Shown: positions 1-9,622 of the stretch, in pieces
How the letters are laid out: every line of letters begins with the position of its first letter
Position numbering within the stretch: position 1 is the stretch's first letter
Assembly (NCBI RefSeq): GCF_036039175.1
Contig: NZ_JAYXKP010000002.1
Span: forward strand, 1 to 64,000
Reading direction: 5' to 3'
DNA length: 64,000 nucleotides
Origin: Marinilactibacillus sp036039175
GTDB lineage: Bacteria > Bacillota > Bacilli > Lactobacillales > Carnobacteriaceae_A
Notes under the pieces: model-generated
What the model was told of the DNA's origin: nothing
The model's database searches: none
The model's input: the letters and a program-made list of their open reading frames with translations, nothing else
Made by a program: the position numbers and the translations under genes

Positions 1-1030
1 TCTAGCTTTATTCTTCACCAACGCCATTTGACATAGAACCAAAATACGCAGATCATGATGTATACGAAAGGGTTTGGAAAACAAATTTATGGAGAAATCG
101 TTGATTATCTATTATTCGAAGATAGTAAGGAAAGAAAAAAGAGCGACAATTAACTAAAAAAATTCACCGGATTTTAAAAGAACCGTATGAATTTAAAGGT
201 AGTTATCATTTCCTTTGCCAGTACATTAGAGATATTCACAATGAAGTAAAAGAGTATGAGCTCTTGGAACACCCACCGGGGGGAGAAGATCAATTATATT
301 TTGAAAGTTACTGTGTATCTTATAATGGTAAAAATAAAAAACATTAAATTATTGGTTCTCACCTTCCCTTTTCCAATCGAACCTTTACGGTAACTCTTCC
401 TAGAAAAAAATAGTGTTTTAAGTGGTTTGAAATTTTTATTCAAATTAGCGTAGGCTGTTTCATAAGCACTTCGGATAGATAATCGTGCCGCAGCAGTTGT
501 TCAGTCTCGGGGAGGAGCAACGAACTCAGTTAATTACTTTACCTGAAACGGCTTATCCTGTATTTAAGTATAAAGAAGTTAAAACAAATAAAAATAAAGA
601 AATTAGATTAAACGATCAATTCATTATATACCAAAAATTGGGTTTAACCGAAAGGTTACCTTACAACTGTTCTAGGATCGATTCAGATTTGTTAATAGAA
701 TAGGAAAGATTATTTATAAAGAACCTCGTCCTTATATGGACGAATCTCAGGAAATCAATTGGATCGAATTTTTCAAAACCTATCGTCAAAAGTCGAGATT
801 CATTATCTATTCTAAGTATTAAAAGTTTATCCCTCAAAAATCAAAAGCTATCTGTTAGAAAACACCTTAACTTAAAGAAAGTCGTGCACAGATCAAATGA
901 TTACCTTACTTGAAGCTTATTATCTATCTGAGATTGAATAAAAGTTTGTAAAGACCGTCCTAGAAACAACAGAAGTCGTTGAAAAAGATGTGTCCACTTT
1001 TTTAATTATCTATGATTCTCTATCTCCGAA
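1..1030 (+). pseudogene. IS21-family istA transposase remnant
   Basis: Several frames with stops and frameshifts spell out pieces of an IS21 IstA transposase in the right order. Around 140-345 the plus strand reads KKIHRILKE, then KGSYHFLCQYIRD and LEHPPGGEDQ, matching the IstA helix-turn-helix/linker and the conserved PPGEAQVDxG motif. Around 445-475 it reads LRIDNRAAAV, resembling the VPDNLKTAV part of the DDE core. From about 520 to 840 come the C-terminal pieces, ETAYPVFKYKEV, RPYMDESQEINW and FFKTYRQKSRFI. Much of the catalytic core is deleted and at least four stops interrupt the remainder, so it cannot encode an active transposase. The 72-residue open stretch at 485-703 is only one fragment of this remnant. 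The left end lies outside the window. Confidence 0.82.
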
Positions 1031-1045
1031 AGTGAGGGCCCAATA

Positions 1046-1470
1046 ATGGAAAAGAATTGAAACAACTGTGTAAATGTATGCGTTTTGCGCATGTTTATGA
1101 TTACGTTACTGAGGAAAATAGATCAGAAGTATTATACGAAGAGCTATTAAACTACTTGAAATGTAAACAGCGCAAACGCAAAAATTCAAAAGACAATCGG
1201 TTTATTCATAAAGACAGGACTTAAATCGACTAAACCCATTAGTCAATATGAGTAGCATAATCAGATAGGAATTCCGTCCTCAACGAGTCGTTATGAACTA
1301 GTTACCCTAGATTTTTTCACACTGTAGAAAGAAAGTACTTGTTTGTAATAGAAGCTCAGGGACAGGAAAAACAACGTTGGTTACGGCGCTAGGCATTAAA
1401 GCTTGTCGTAATGGATAAGATATCCAGTTTTATCGTGTACTAATTTTTGAACTTTTAAAAGTATTTTGAT
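1046..1470 (+). pseudogene. IS21-family istB helper ATPase remnant
   Basis: This follows the istA remnant directly, as istB does in intact IS21 elements. From about 1057 one frame reads LKQLCKCMRFAHVYDYV, the usual IstB N-terminus. After a stop and frameshifts come YE-HNQIGIPS and then SGTGKTTLVTALGIKACRNG near 1360-1420, the unmistakable IstB Walker A region (normally SGTGKTHLATALGIKA). A stop follows before QFYRV, and similarity fades by about 1470, so the C-terminal half of IstB (Walker B, sensor and arginine finger) is missing. The candidate ATG at 1046 is out of frame with the LKQLCK segment by one base. No terminal inverted repeat was recognised on this side. Confidence 0.85.
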
Positions 1471-1935
1471 ATCCAAATATCATTTATTTTTAATTCTACA
1501 ATTTTTCTATCCCTCAAAACTAAAAGTAAACGTTTCTTCAATTATTCTACAATGAATTCATAAAAGCACAAAAAACAATTCCATACTTAAGAAATTACGA
1601 TTTGTTTAATTTCTTGATTTTAGTAAAAAAATATAGTGGTAATTCGAATTCGCAATAGTAAATTTATAAGTAGGATGAATGCAGCAAATAATCGAGCCAC
1701 TAATTAGCTCTTTGACTTTAAAATAATTTACCGCAATACTAAACTCGGAGTTCGTTGCGATAATTTTTTCTCGTAAAAAAGCAGTACAAAACTTATACGT
1801 TAAATAATAAGTCTGAAAAATTCATTTCTTTACTTTACACCTTTCAATTTATTAAGATTATAAGAGTAATTTATAAGTTTCTCTTTAATATATAGAACGC
1901 TATTTGAAATACGTTTGAATCATATATCACAATTT
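1471..1935. other. AT-rich intergenic stretch, no gene seen
   Basis: This is the gap between the decayed insertion sequence and the last gene of capsule locus A. It is very AT-rich, carries stops in all frames, and shows no RNA gene, clear terminator or IS end. A terminator for the long minus-strand operon would be expected just below 1936, but no strong stem followed by a T-run is evident. Confidence 0.6.
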
Positions 1936-2799
1936 TTACTTTTTTAGATACAATTCAATTTTTTCAAACTGAACATTTGATTCAAACTTTCTAGCAAATA
2001 ACATATCATTATTAAATACTTCAACAAAATCATCTGATTCAAATCTATAAGGATTGCCCCTAACCCAATCAATATGTCTCATAGTAGCTCTATTGTCGTC
2101 AACACAATCAATTTCATATATATTATCCCTAAATCCACTATTGTATATCAATGTTTGAATATATAGTTCATCTCCACATAGAGTATTTTTGAAAGTTTTT
2201 TCTATCCATTCTTCATTTAAAATTACATACTGAACAAAAGAATGCGTTAAACTAAACCAGTTCGGCCCTTTCTTGAAGTTAACTTCTGAATTTCTATTAA
2301 TCCTGAATAATTTTTGAATAAACAAGGAAACTCTTTCTATAATCTTAAAAAAGAGATTATTTTGACGAGGTTTAAGCTCTTGGAAAAAATAATAATATTT
2401 GGTTCTATCTTTATGCATATTCTGATTCTTATTGAATCCTACAAAGTTTTTATTTTGATTTTTCTGAAAGAAAGAATGAATAAAATCTTGAGATTTTGTA
2501 GGTAGATCGGAGCCAGATATCAAGTGGTAATTAGAATATTTCTTATGATTAGCAGCCGCCCTTAGTAATATCATCTCACATTTTATTTGACTATATCCAC
2601 CCCAGTTAACTTCTATGTTTTCAGTGAAAATCAGTTCACTATATCCCAACGTATTTTTTATTCTGAAATAATTAAACCCGTGAGACTTTTTGTCTATATG
2701 AATAAAAATATCATTTCTAACATCATCTAAAGCCTTTAGCAATGTAATGAGAGTTTCGTTATATTCGTGAGCCATTATTAAATAAGCATGTTTATCCAT
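1936..2799 (-). CDS. GT14-like (core-2/I-branching type) glycosyltransferase
   Basis: This 287-residue cytoplasmic protein belongs to the beta-1,6-N-acetylglucosaminyltransferase (GT14-like) family common in bacterial capsule loci. Family landmarks are YLIMAHEY at residues 6-13, IFIHIDKK at 31-38, VNWGGYS at 64-70, ISGSDLPTK at 94-102, a GPNWFSLT block at 178-185 and CGDELYIQTL at 208-217, the last holding the predicted catalytic acidic residues. It probably adds a branch or backbone sugar to the lipid-linked repeat unit. The ATG has an AAAGGA site upstream and lies 20 bp after the preceding gene, making this the last gene of locus A. A paralogue sits in locus B (39252-40211). The donor sugar cannot be read from the sequence. 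Confidence 0.85.
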   Translation of the reverse strand: MDKHAYLIMAHEYNETLITLLKALDDVRNDIFIHIDKKSHGFNYFRIKNTLGYSELIFTENIEVNWGGYSQIKCEMILLRAAANHKKYSNYHLISGSDLPTKSQDFIHSFFQKNQNKNFVGFNKNQNMHKDRTKYYYFFQELKPRQNNLFFKIIERVSLFIQKLFRINRNSEVNFKKGPNWFSLTHSFVQYVILNEEWIEKTFKNTLCGDELYIQTLIYNSGFRDNIYEIDCVDDNRATMRHIDWVRGNPYRFESDDFVEVFNNDMLFARKFESNVQFEKIELYLKK

Positions 2800-2819
2800 T
2801 TAAGTAATTCCTTTGTAAT

Positions 2820-3902
2820 TTATAGTAAAAACTCATCCAATTTTTCGAATTGTCTTTTTGAAGACTCTTTCAGAGCAGGAAGACTCTTATTTTTATGTTT
2901 AAATGATTTTTCGATATCATCATAATTCAAATCATCTATTGACTCAATATTCAATGTTTCAATATTTAAATCATAATCCTTGATCAAGTTTTCTGACTTT
3001 TTACTATAGTTTAATGCAAAAATTTTTTTTCCATACATCAAACTCAGTATTATCGAATGGAACCTTGTAGCAATCATCGATTCTACTTTTGAAAATACGC
3101 CTAAAAATTCATCAATGTTACCTCGATAGTTAACAACAACTATATTCTTTTTATCTTTAACTTTTGAAAGAACCTTATCTGTACCTAACTCATCACCTTC
3201 ACGCTCACAAAAAGAGAACAAGTAAATTTGTTTCCCCTCTTCTATAAAACGATCAATCGTTTTGCTTAATTGGTTGATATAATTTGTTTGAAATTGTTTC
3301 AGGTTTTTTCTTTCCTCTAAATCAATTACAGATAAACCTACACTGTTTTCTACTATACCGTTGTACTTATTAATCGAAAGATCGAGTACTATATCTGCTT
3401 CTTTTCTTACATTATCTAGTTGTTTAAACAACTGATAAGAAGCTGAGTCTCTGAAACAAACATCATCAACAATTCCGAACAAATTATGGTACAGTTCATA
3501 AAATTCTTTTGATTTGTAAGAACCAAAATTCGATCCTAAAACAAATAATTTCTTGTTTTGTTTTTTTGTAAAAGACCACAAATCTTTTCTTTGCTGATAA
3601 CTTTTTTCCCACCCTGGAAACTCTGAGAATATGGATCCTCCTAAACATACTAACGCATGAATATTTTTTCGTTTCATAAATCTCTTAAATAGCAGATTTT
3701 TTTTATTAGTATTAGATAAAATATAATTGTAATATTTATTGATTCTTATTACTTTCAGATTATTATATTTTTTTTCCATAAAAGTATAGTCAAGCTGACA
3801 AAATATAAAGAAATTATGCTTTGGATATCTAGCCAAAATGGTTTCTAAGAACAAATCATCTCCGATATTTTTTTCTAAGTAGATGTCTAGTAATATATTC
3901 AT
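2820..3902 (-). CDS. Polysaccharide pyruvyl transferase family protein
   Basis: A 360-residue GT-B-like protein of the pyruvyl transferase (CsaB/WcaK) superfamily. The N-terminus MNILLDIYLEKNIGDD matches the family's nucleotide-fold start. Residues 86-94 (CLGGSIFSE) form the Gly-rich loop, FRDSASYQLF lies near 150-159, and a C-terminal ATRFHSIILSLMYGKK block near 277 carries the family RxHS motif. Family members transfer pyruvyl groups from PEP to sugars, but many capsule-locus members are uncharacterised. The gene starts immediately after the upstream GT2 gene (no gap) and precedes the GT14-like gene. Pyruvylation would give the polymer a negative charge; this is inferred from family only. 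Confidence 0.8.
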   Translation of the reverse strand: MNILLDIYLEKNIGDDLFLETILARYPKHNFFIFCQLDYTFMEKKYNNLKVIRINKYYNYILSNTNKKNLLFKRFMKRKNIHALVCLGGSIFSEFPGWEKSYQQRKDLWSFTKKQNKKLFVLGSNFGSYKSKEFYELYHNLFGIVDDVCFRDSASYQLFKQLDNVRKEADIVLDLSINKYNGIVENSVGLSVIDLEERKNLKQFQTNYINQLSKTIDRFIEEGKQIYLFSFCEREGDELGTDKVLSKVKDKKNIVVVNYRGNIDEFLGVFSKVESMIATRFHSIILSLMYGKKIFALNYSKKSENLIKDYDLNIETLNIESIDDLNYDDIEKSFKHKNKSLPALKESSKRQFEKLDEFLL

Positions 3903-4946
3903 TCAGATCTCCTTTTTTGAAGTGGGCTTAATACCTTTTAAAAATCCTCTAACTTTATACATTTTTGTTAGTAAATAATGAATTAACAAGTAATTGTCAT
4001 TATTAATCAAATGAATCAACAAGTAATCAAATTTGTTATTTGAACTTAATTCAAAATTCGGGAAATTAAGTTTGAATTTCACTATTACTTTTTTAACATA
4101 TTCTCTTTGGTGTTTAGGTGATATTTCATCTGTTCGGTATGGCATGATTAAAGCAGTTAGAATGTGTTTATATAGTTGTAAGTTATGTTCCTGCAAATCG
4201 ATTCCTTCAGAGCTATTCTCATCTATAAACGCCTCTATCTCAGATAAAAATTTAATCATATCATCTGAGATTTCTAAATGAATATTTTTTGTTGATTGAT
4301 TTGTATACTGAACGTAATTATACAAATAATGATCGATAATTCTAAACTCATTTATATGTTTAAAATAATTAATGTTAAAAATAATATCTTCACCCATTTT
4401 AATCCCCGTGGGAAAGGTAATATTATTGTTCTTGATAATAGAACTACTATAAAGTTTATTACACGGAGAATTAGTTAATCCTTCATCGTAATACTTCCAA
4501 AAGTTATTACTAAATTCTTTTTTACTTAAAACTTTAGGAATCTCATTACCTTTATTTTTCAAATTAGATATATTATTCTTAACATCTTGTATATAAAATC
4601 CATATATTACCATACTGTTGACATTTCTAAAATTACTCACTAATATTTCGAGTGCATTTTTTTCTATATAATCATCACTATCAACAAAAACTATAAATTT
4701 TCCCTTTGCATTTTTTATTCCATTATTTCGAGCTACTGATACTCCAGAATTTCTTTGATCAAAAACTCTTATTCTAGAATCTATGTCGGACAATTTGATA
4801 CAAACGTCCAAACTAAGATCAGTAGAACCATCATTGATAACTAATACTTCAAAATCCGAATATGTTTGGGAAAGTATAGAATTAATTGTTCTAGCAATAA
4901 ATTTTTCTGAGTTATAAACAGGTACTATTACTGATATTAAATTCAA
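3903..4946 (-). CDS. Family 2 glycosyltransferase
   Basis: A GT-A fold glycosyltransferase. The N-terminal half shows ISVIVPVYNSEKF, VINDGSTD and a FVDSDDY metal-binding DxD motif; the C-terminal part is variable and presumably sets the acceptor. The open frame extends to an ATG at 4973, but a GAGGAG site lies within that extension, nine bases before a TTG at 4946 that begins the protein exactly at NLISVIVPVYN. I therefore place the start at 4946 (347 aa). It is co-directional with the polymerase gene upstream (50-bp gap) and abuts the pyruvyl transferase-like gene downstream. The sugar specificity is unknown. Confidence 0.85.
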   Translation of the reverse strand: MNLISVIVPVYNSEKFIARTINSILSQTYSDFEVLVINDGSTDLSLDVCIKLSDIDSRIRVFDQRNSGVSVARNNGIKNAKGKFIVFVDSDDYIEKNALEILVSNFRNVNSMVIYGFYIQDVKNNISNLKNKGNEIPKVLSKKEFSNNFWKYYDEGLTNSPCNKLYSSSIIKNNNITFPTGIKMGEDIIFNINYFKHINEFRIIDHYLYNYVQYTNQSTKNIHLEISDDMIKFLSEIEAFIDENSSEGIDLQEHNLQLYKHILTALIMPYRTDEISPKHQREYVKKVIVKFKLNFPNFELSSNNKFDYLLIHLINNDNYLLIHYLLTKMYKVRGFLKGIKPTSKKEI

Positions 4947-4996
4947 TACATATCGCTCCTCGATACTAAACATCTCATTATACTTTTTTAAGTACT

Positions 4997-6400
4997 TTAG
5001 CGTTCTTTTCTTGGTAAAAAACTACTTATGATAAATATTAATATTATAGAATAAAGCGTATTCCTATAAAAAACTGACGAAGATCCCCTAACCCAAGAAA
5101 TAAACGAGTACTGTAACATTATAGTATATATAATAAAATGGTAATTATTATTTTTAAAACCCTTTTCAACTTCAGTAGTTATAGCTTGCGCAGCTGTTCC
5201 AACAATAAACCCAAGAAGCGGTCCGAAGTTCCTAAAACTATAGTAAACTTCACCAATAAAAGAACCTCCAATAGTAGGTGTCTCCAATAATAAAACGTAA
5301 TTCGAATTATTATTAATTTGTTCTATACTGCTTGAAAAATTTGGTAATATACTAACAAGGTTTGTAATGAACTGCGAACCCCAGGAATGAGGAACAGTAA
5401 TTGGTGTTTTATCTATAGTTAAAGTAAGTGTATAGATTGATGCGCCAAACTCATCCATGACATCCAAAATAGGATTATTTAATATAATATCTCTGAAAAT
5501 TTGAATTATGTAATCAGTACCTGATACTTCATACGACCTAAATTCCGCTACAGCTCCTAAAAATCCTGCTGCTAGGTATCCTGTTAATACAATGAAAAAC
5601 ATATTTTTCTTTGTAAATTGAATGTTGTAAACTCTGATAAAATAATAAAAAATGAGTATCAGCTTTATAACTTGCCACATTCTTCCTCCAGAAAACATTG
5701 TGATAATATAAAAAAGTGTATAAACACCTGTTATGAATAAGCCCCTTTTGAAATCATTCTTGGAACCTAGTAGCATTATAACTGCACCTACAATACTAAA
5801 GGTAGCAAAAAAGGCCGTAAACCCTCCAAATTCTACGTTAAAAGTTGCTAAGTAGCCACTACTTAAAGCTATCAATAATCGAGAAAGTTGTATATATGCT
5901 TCTACTAAAAAAGTAGGAACAAAAATGACTAGTCCTAGCTTGAAAAGATTATTTTGACTGATCGTATTAAATTTTAAGTTTTGATTTTGAATTTTTGTAT
6001 TATCAGTCTCAAAACATTTCAAAGTTATAATACCTAATGTTACAAACATGATTATGAGCAAAGAATATTGTGCTGAATTGATAAAAGTTTCATTTGAAAC
6101 GAAATAAGAAACATCAAACCCCATTGAGTATTCTGGAGAAATAGCTTTTAATATAGGTTGCCCTAAATGAAATAAAAAGTTTAACCACGTGAATATTCCA
6201 GCAAGACTAAAAAATTCAATTCCGACCACTTTATAGGTGAAAAATGTAACTAAGCATTGGAAAATAGAAATTATACCAAGCATAGCCAATGCATGTTGAT
6301 ACTCAGTTGTATTTATAAGATTAGTAGCAAGATATGAAAAACTACTCAAAGCGATAAAAATATAAACTATTAATAATTTTGTTTTGTTTACTCTTAACAT
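4997..6400 (-). CDS. Wzy-type oligosaccharide repeat-unit polymerase
   Basis: A polytopic membrane protein of about 467 residues, with roughly eleven hydrophobic segments and a larger extracytoplasmic loop in the C-terminal half. The arrangement and blocks such as FSGGRMWQVIK and the late GGSFIGEVYYSFRNFGPLLG resemble the O-antigen/oligosaccharide repeat-unit polymerase family. It should join lipid-linked repeat units on the outer face of the membrane after flipping by the flippase of the same locus (12243-13721). The start is placed at the ATG at 6400, because GGAG sits eight bases upstream, although the frame stays open to 6436. Polymerase identity rests on topology and context, since these proteins share little sequence. 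Confidence 0.78.
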   Translation of the reverse strand: MLRVNKTKLLIVYIFIALSSFSYLATNLINTTEYQHALAMLGIISIFQCLVTFFTYKVVGIEFFSLAGIFTWLNFLFHLGQPILKAISPEYSMGFDVSYFVSNETFINSAQYSLLIIMFVTLGIITLKCFETDNTKIQNQNLKFNTISQNNLFKLGLVIFVPTFLVEAYIQLSRLLIALSSGYLATFNVEFGGFTAFFATFSIVGAVIMLLGSKNDFKRGLFITGVYTLFYIITMFSGGRMWQVIKLILIFYYFIRVYNIQFTKKNMFFIVLTGYLAAGFLGAVAEFRSYEVSGTDYIIQIFRDIILNNPILDVMDEFGASIYTLTLTIDKTPITVPHSWGSQFITNLVSILPNFSSSIEQINNNSNYVLLLETPTIGGSFIGEVYYSFRNFGPLLGFIVGTAAQAITTEVEKGFKNNNYHFIIYTIMLQYSFISWVRGSSSVFYRNTLYSIILIFIISSFLPRKER

Positions 6401-6459
6401 TTGCAATTCTCCATAAATTTCAAATTTTGTTGACAATTTATCTGTAGAAACTCATAACA

Positions 6460-7560
6460 TTACCTATCATAAATTTTTTCCCATTTAGATGCAATATCTT
6501 TTATATTGAAATTTTCAGTAATTAGTCTTGTATCAATATTCGTTCTTAAGTTTCTATTGTCCATATATGTCTTAATTACTTCCACCCATTGATTTTTTTC
6601 TATCAAAGGTAACCTCTTGCTTTCTTTAAGCAAGAGCGCTTCTTGAGTGACTCCTGTTGAAACTAAGCATGGCAAGCTGCTAGCTTGTGCTTCTATCAAA
6701 CTAACAGGGAAACCTTCATAGAGTGAAGGAAACATAATTAGATCAATAGCTTGAGTCAGATCACTTATATCATCTCTGTTCCCAAGTAATAAGAAATACG
6801 GTTCAAGTTTCTTTTTTTGAATATAAGATTTTATCTTGGAAAAGTCAGGACCATCACCTACTAAAACAAACTTTATATTGATTGATTTCCGAGTTAAAAC
6901 TTCGCATACATCAACAATAAATTTTTGATTTTTCACGGGTGCCATTCGTCCAATGTGTCCAATCACAAAAGTTTCCTCCGTGATTCCAAGACCACTTCTA
7001 ATCTTTTTTCTTAAGCGGATATCATAATTAAACTTATCAAGATCCACTCCGTTATAAATGATTTCACCATTATCTTCAAAATTTCTCTCTCCATATAAAT
7101 AAGCCCCAGCTTCTTTTCCACACGCTACAAAATCAGTACCCGATTTTGCAATCAAATACTTCATGGCTCTTTTATATAATTTATACTTGAAGTTTTCATT
7201 AGCACTACTTTCAGTACTATGAGAGTGGCATATTCTAATAGGAATATGATTTTTATAAGCTAATTTCAATAGTAAACCACTGTTCCAAAGCGTATTGACA
7301 TGTATTACATCGTAACTATTTTCTCTTAATAGCTTATCAAAGTCTTTGATAAATTTTTTGTAATCTTTTTTAGGTTCTATGATTCTTTTAATTATGGCTC
7401 CGTAATTAATGGCTTCTTCTTCAAAATAGCCTGGACTTTGATCGAAAACCAGAAATTCATAGGTATATTTATCAAGTTTTAAGTTTTTAAAAACGTTCAT
7501 AGTATTAATTTCTGCTCCACCAGTATTCAGACTTCCTATTACGTTTAATATTTTTTTCAT
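6460..7560 (-). CDS. Family 4 glycosyltransferase
   Basis: A 366-residue GT-B retaining glycosyltransferase. The N-terminal acceptor domain shows the Gly-rich LNTGGAEIN loop (residues 11-19) and HSHS at 112-115. The C-terminal donor domain has GHIGRMAPVKNQ (201-212), VGDGPDF (234-240) and the E-x7-E motif within SLYEGFPVSLIEAQ (E282 and E290). This layout resembles EpsF/EpsD-type exopolysaccharide transferases. A GAGGAAG site precedes the ATG. It lies 10 bp after the GT2 gene and 59 bp before the polymerase. The linkage and sugar are not determinable. Confidence 0.88.
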   Translation of the reverse strand: MKKILNVIGSLNTGGAEINTMNVFKNLKLDKYTYEFLVFDQSPGYFEEEAINYGAIIKRIIEPKKDYKKFIKDFDKLLRENSYDVIHVNTLWNSGLLLKLAYKNHIPIRICHSHSTESSANENFKYKLYKRAMKYLIAKSGTDFVACGKEAGAYLYGERNFEDNGEIIYNGVDLDKFNYDIRLRKKIRSGLGITEETFVIGHIGRMAPVKNQKFIVDVCEVLTRKSINIKFVLVGDGPDFSKIKSYIQKKKLEPYFLLLGNRDDISDLTQAIDLIMFPSLYEGFPVSLIEAQASSLPCLVSTGVTQEALLLKESKRLPLIEKNQWVEVIKTYMDNRNLRTNIDTRLITENFNIKDIASKWEKIYDR

Positions 7561-7570
7561 AAGTTCTTCC

Positions 7571-8473
7571 TCAAAAATTATTTTTTAAGTACTTATTTTT
7601 CCAAATAATATAAATACATAATCCAAATGGGAAATTCATAAAAGTGAAAACAGCAGAGTAACTGTTGTTAAGTATTTCTTTCAAGGTTTTGTTTGCAAAA
7701 AGGGAATAGGTTATATATAGCCAAGACCCCTTTAGTTTTTGTTTAAAACTGAAATCAAATCCTCTAACATGTTTCCAGAGTTCAGCATGTCCTTTAGGAT
7801 TCTTAATTTGTAGCAATCTTCCTTCCAAAGTAAGTCCATCTTCCATATATTCGACTAATTGAACGACATCATTAAAGGTAATCATTTTGTATTTACCGTA
7901 CAAACAGGCTTGTATATTAAGATAACTTTCAGAAATAAATTTCTCACCGATTATCTCAGGATAAGGAAAAGAAGTGAAGACTTTTCTTAAGTACACATCG
8001 CTACATTCTCCTTTTCTACTTTTATTCATATAAGTAGAATAAGTCATTATCTCTGCATTCCCATTGTAAGGAACGTCAAATACTGAACCGTCTTTGTTCC
8101 CTTTCAAAAAGGCAAACCAACCGATAGTACTGTGTTGATATTTATCTATTTTATTTAGAATAATGTTTACAGCATTTTTATTCAAAAAATCGTCACTATC
8201 TAGTACCATTACGTAATCCCCAGCAATAAATTCGTGTGCATAATTCAAAGCTGAGTGTTTTCCACCATTGCTTTTTTTACGGTAATTTATCTGAAAGGAT
8301 TGTTTATGATTTTTTATAATCTCTTTAACAACCATATCCGTCCCGTCTGTACTTCCATCATCAATGATAAGCCACTGAAAATTAGGGTTAACTTGTATAG
8401 TCATACTCTCGTATATCCTATTTAAAAACTCTTTTCGATTATAAGTTGGTGTTAGTAGAGTTAATCTAGTCAT
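7571..8473 (-). CDS. Family 2 glycosyltransferase
   Basis: A 300-residue GT-A enzyme beginning MTRLTLLTPTYNRKEFLNR, with LIIDDGSTDGTD, the GGKHSALNYA segment and a MVLDSDDF metal-binding motif around residues 90-97. The C-terminus ends in one hydrophobic stretch (FTFMNFPFGLCIYIIW), suggesting a membrane-tethered or membrane-associated transferase. The GGKHxAxN signature is seen in exopolysaccharide GT2 enzymes of the EpsE/WcaA type. RBS AAAGGAAG lies upstream of the ATG. It is part of the continuous minus-strand transcription unit of locus A. Confidence 0.87.
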   Translation of the reverse strand: MTRLTLLTPTYNRKEFLNRIYESMTIQVNPNFQWLIIDDGSTDGTDMVVKEIIKNHKQSFQINYRKKSNGGKHSALNYAHEFIAGDYVMVLDSDDFLNKNAVNIILNKIDKYQHSTIGWFAFLKGNKDGSVFDVPYNGNAEIMTYSTYMNKSRKGECSDVYLRKVFTSFPYPEIIGEKFISESYLNIQACLYGKYKMITFNDVVQLVEYMEDGLTLEGRLLQIKNPKGHAELWKHVRGFDFSFKQKLKGSWLYITYSLFANKTLKEILNNSYSAVFTFMNFPFGLCIYIIWKNKYLKNNF

Positions 8474-8506
8474 TATTAACTTCCTTTATCGTATACGATT
8501 TGCTTT

Positions 8507-9622
8507 TCAATTATTTTCTAAGATACGTTTTATTTCAATTGCACTATCTTTCCAATTGTCAGTACTTTCGTATTTGCTTGCTTGATAAAATAAGTTATCC
8601 TTAAATTCTTGATTTTGGATAACTTTGGCCATTTGTGTTTCTAAATCCTTTGAATTACCTGGTTCGACCAATATAGAAGCAGTCTGATAATCAAGTAACT
8701 GTTCTTTCAAACCTCCCGTGTTACTAGCGATTACTGGAACACCAAAAGACTTACATATTTGAATAACACCTGATTGAGTAGCATCTAGATAAGGTAAAAC
8801 AGCCACTAAGTTTTTACCTACAAAATAATTTTTTAATTCATTATCAGGGATCCACTCATTCACAATTTTGACATTCAGTAAGTTATTGAACGTTTTCTCA
8901 TAATTTTTGAAATCTCCTGACCCTGCAACGGTTAAGGAAATTTTGTCTGTTATTTTTGTGATATTTTTATAAGCCTCACCTAGCTCACTTAGTCCTTTAT
9001 ATTTTGAAATCCGTCCAAAAAAAACAAAATTAATGATATCATCATTATAAAGTCCAGCCTCAGTTATATTGACTGTATCATAGTAGTCGTAATCACCCAT
9101 TGGTAAATAAATCACTTTACTTTTTTTGTTGTATCTTTCTTCAACATCAGAAATAAAACTAGAACTTAAAACAATGATAGTATTAGATTCTCTTATTAAT
9201 TTTTGTTGACCTAATAAGTTTTGTAGATAATAGTAAAACTCTCCACTATGCGGTTTCGGATCATGAAGCGTAAGGATTTTATAAGAATCTGTAAATATAC
9301 TGTTAATTTTTTGACTCCAGAAAGTGATCATAGGTACAAATATGGCTACTATTTTATACTGTTTGAACTCTTGTATTATGATTTTACGAGATTTGTTGAA
9401 TAGTATGGAATTCACTATTAATGATAATTTGGTTTGATAAGTTTCAATTACCACTAATTTCTCGAGTCTTATCTTTTTCCAGTCTGCAAGATTCTCGTTA
9501 TGCGAAGCAATTATGGCCACACAAGAGATGTTTTGCGCAATCAATGATTTAGCCATCTCTAAAGCGTATAAAGCACCTCCGCCTTTAGATCCCGTATAAT
9601 TAATTAGAACTACTTCTTTCAT
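8507..9622 (-). CDS. Family 4 glycosyltransferase
   Basis: This 371-residue protein has a GT-B arrangement: an N-terminal GSKGGGALYALEMAKSL loop and a C-terminal donor domain with FFGRISKYKGLSELGEAY, VAGSGDF and a modified acidic region followed by GVPVIASNTGGLKEQL. The usual EGxPxxxxE segment is replaced by DATQSGVIQICKSFG, so the first acidic residue is atypical, as in WsaF-like and other divergent GT4 proteins. Its start codon overlaps the stop of the upstream GT4 gene by four bases (ATGA), showing translational coupling. Substrate unknown. Confidence 0.82.
   Translation of the reverse strand: MKEVVLINYTGSKGGGALYALEMAKSLIAQNISCVAIIASHNENLADWKKIRLEKLVVIETYQTKLSLIVNSILFNKSRKIIIQEFKQYKIVAIFVPMITFWSQKINSIFTDSYKILTLHDPKPHSGEFYYYLQNLLGQQKLIRESNTIIVLSSSFISDVEERYNKKSKVIYLPMGDYDYYDTVNITEAGLYNDDIINFVFFGRISKYKGLSELGEAYKNITKITDKISLTVAGSGDFKNYEKTFNNLLNVKIVNEWIPDNELKNYFVGKNLVAVLPYLDATQSGVIQICKSFGVPVIASNTGGLKEQLLDYQTASILVEPGNSKDLETQMAKVIQNQEFKDNLFYQASKYESTDNWKDSAIEIKRILENN

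Noticed and set aside
485..703. 72-residue open frame as an independent small gene
   Set aside because: It is a fragment of the degraded IS21 transposase; the matching sequence continues in another frame and is interrupted by stops.
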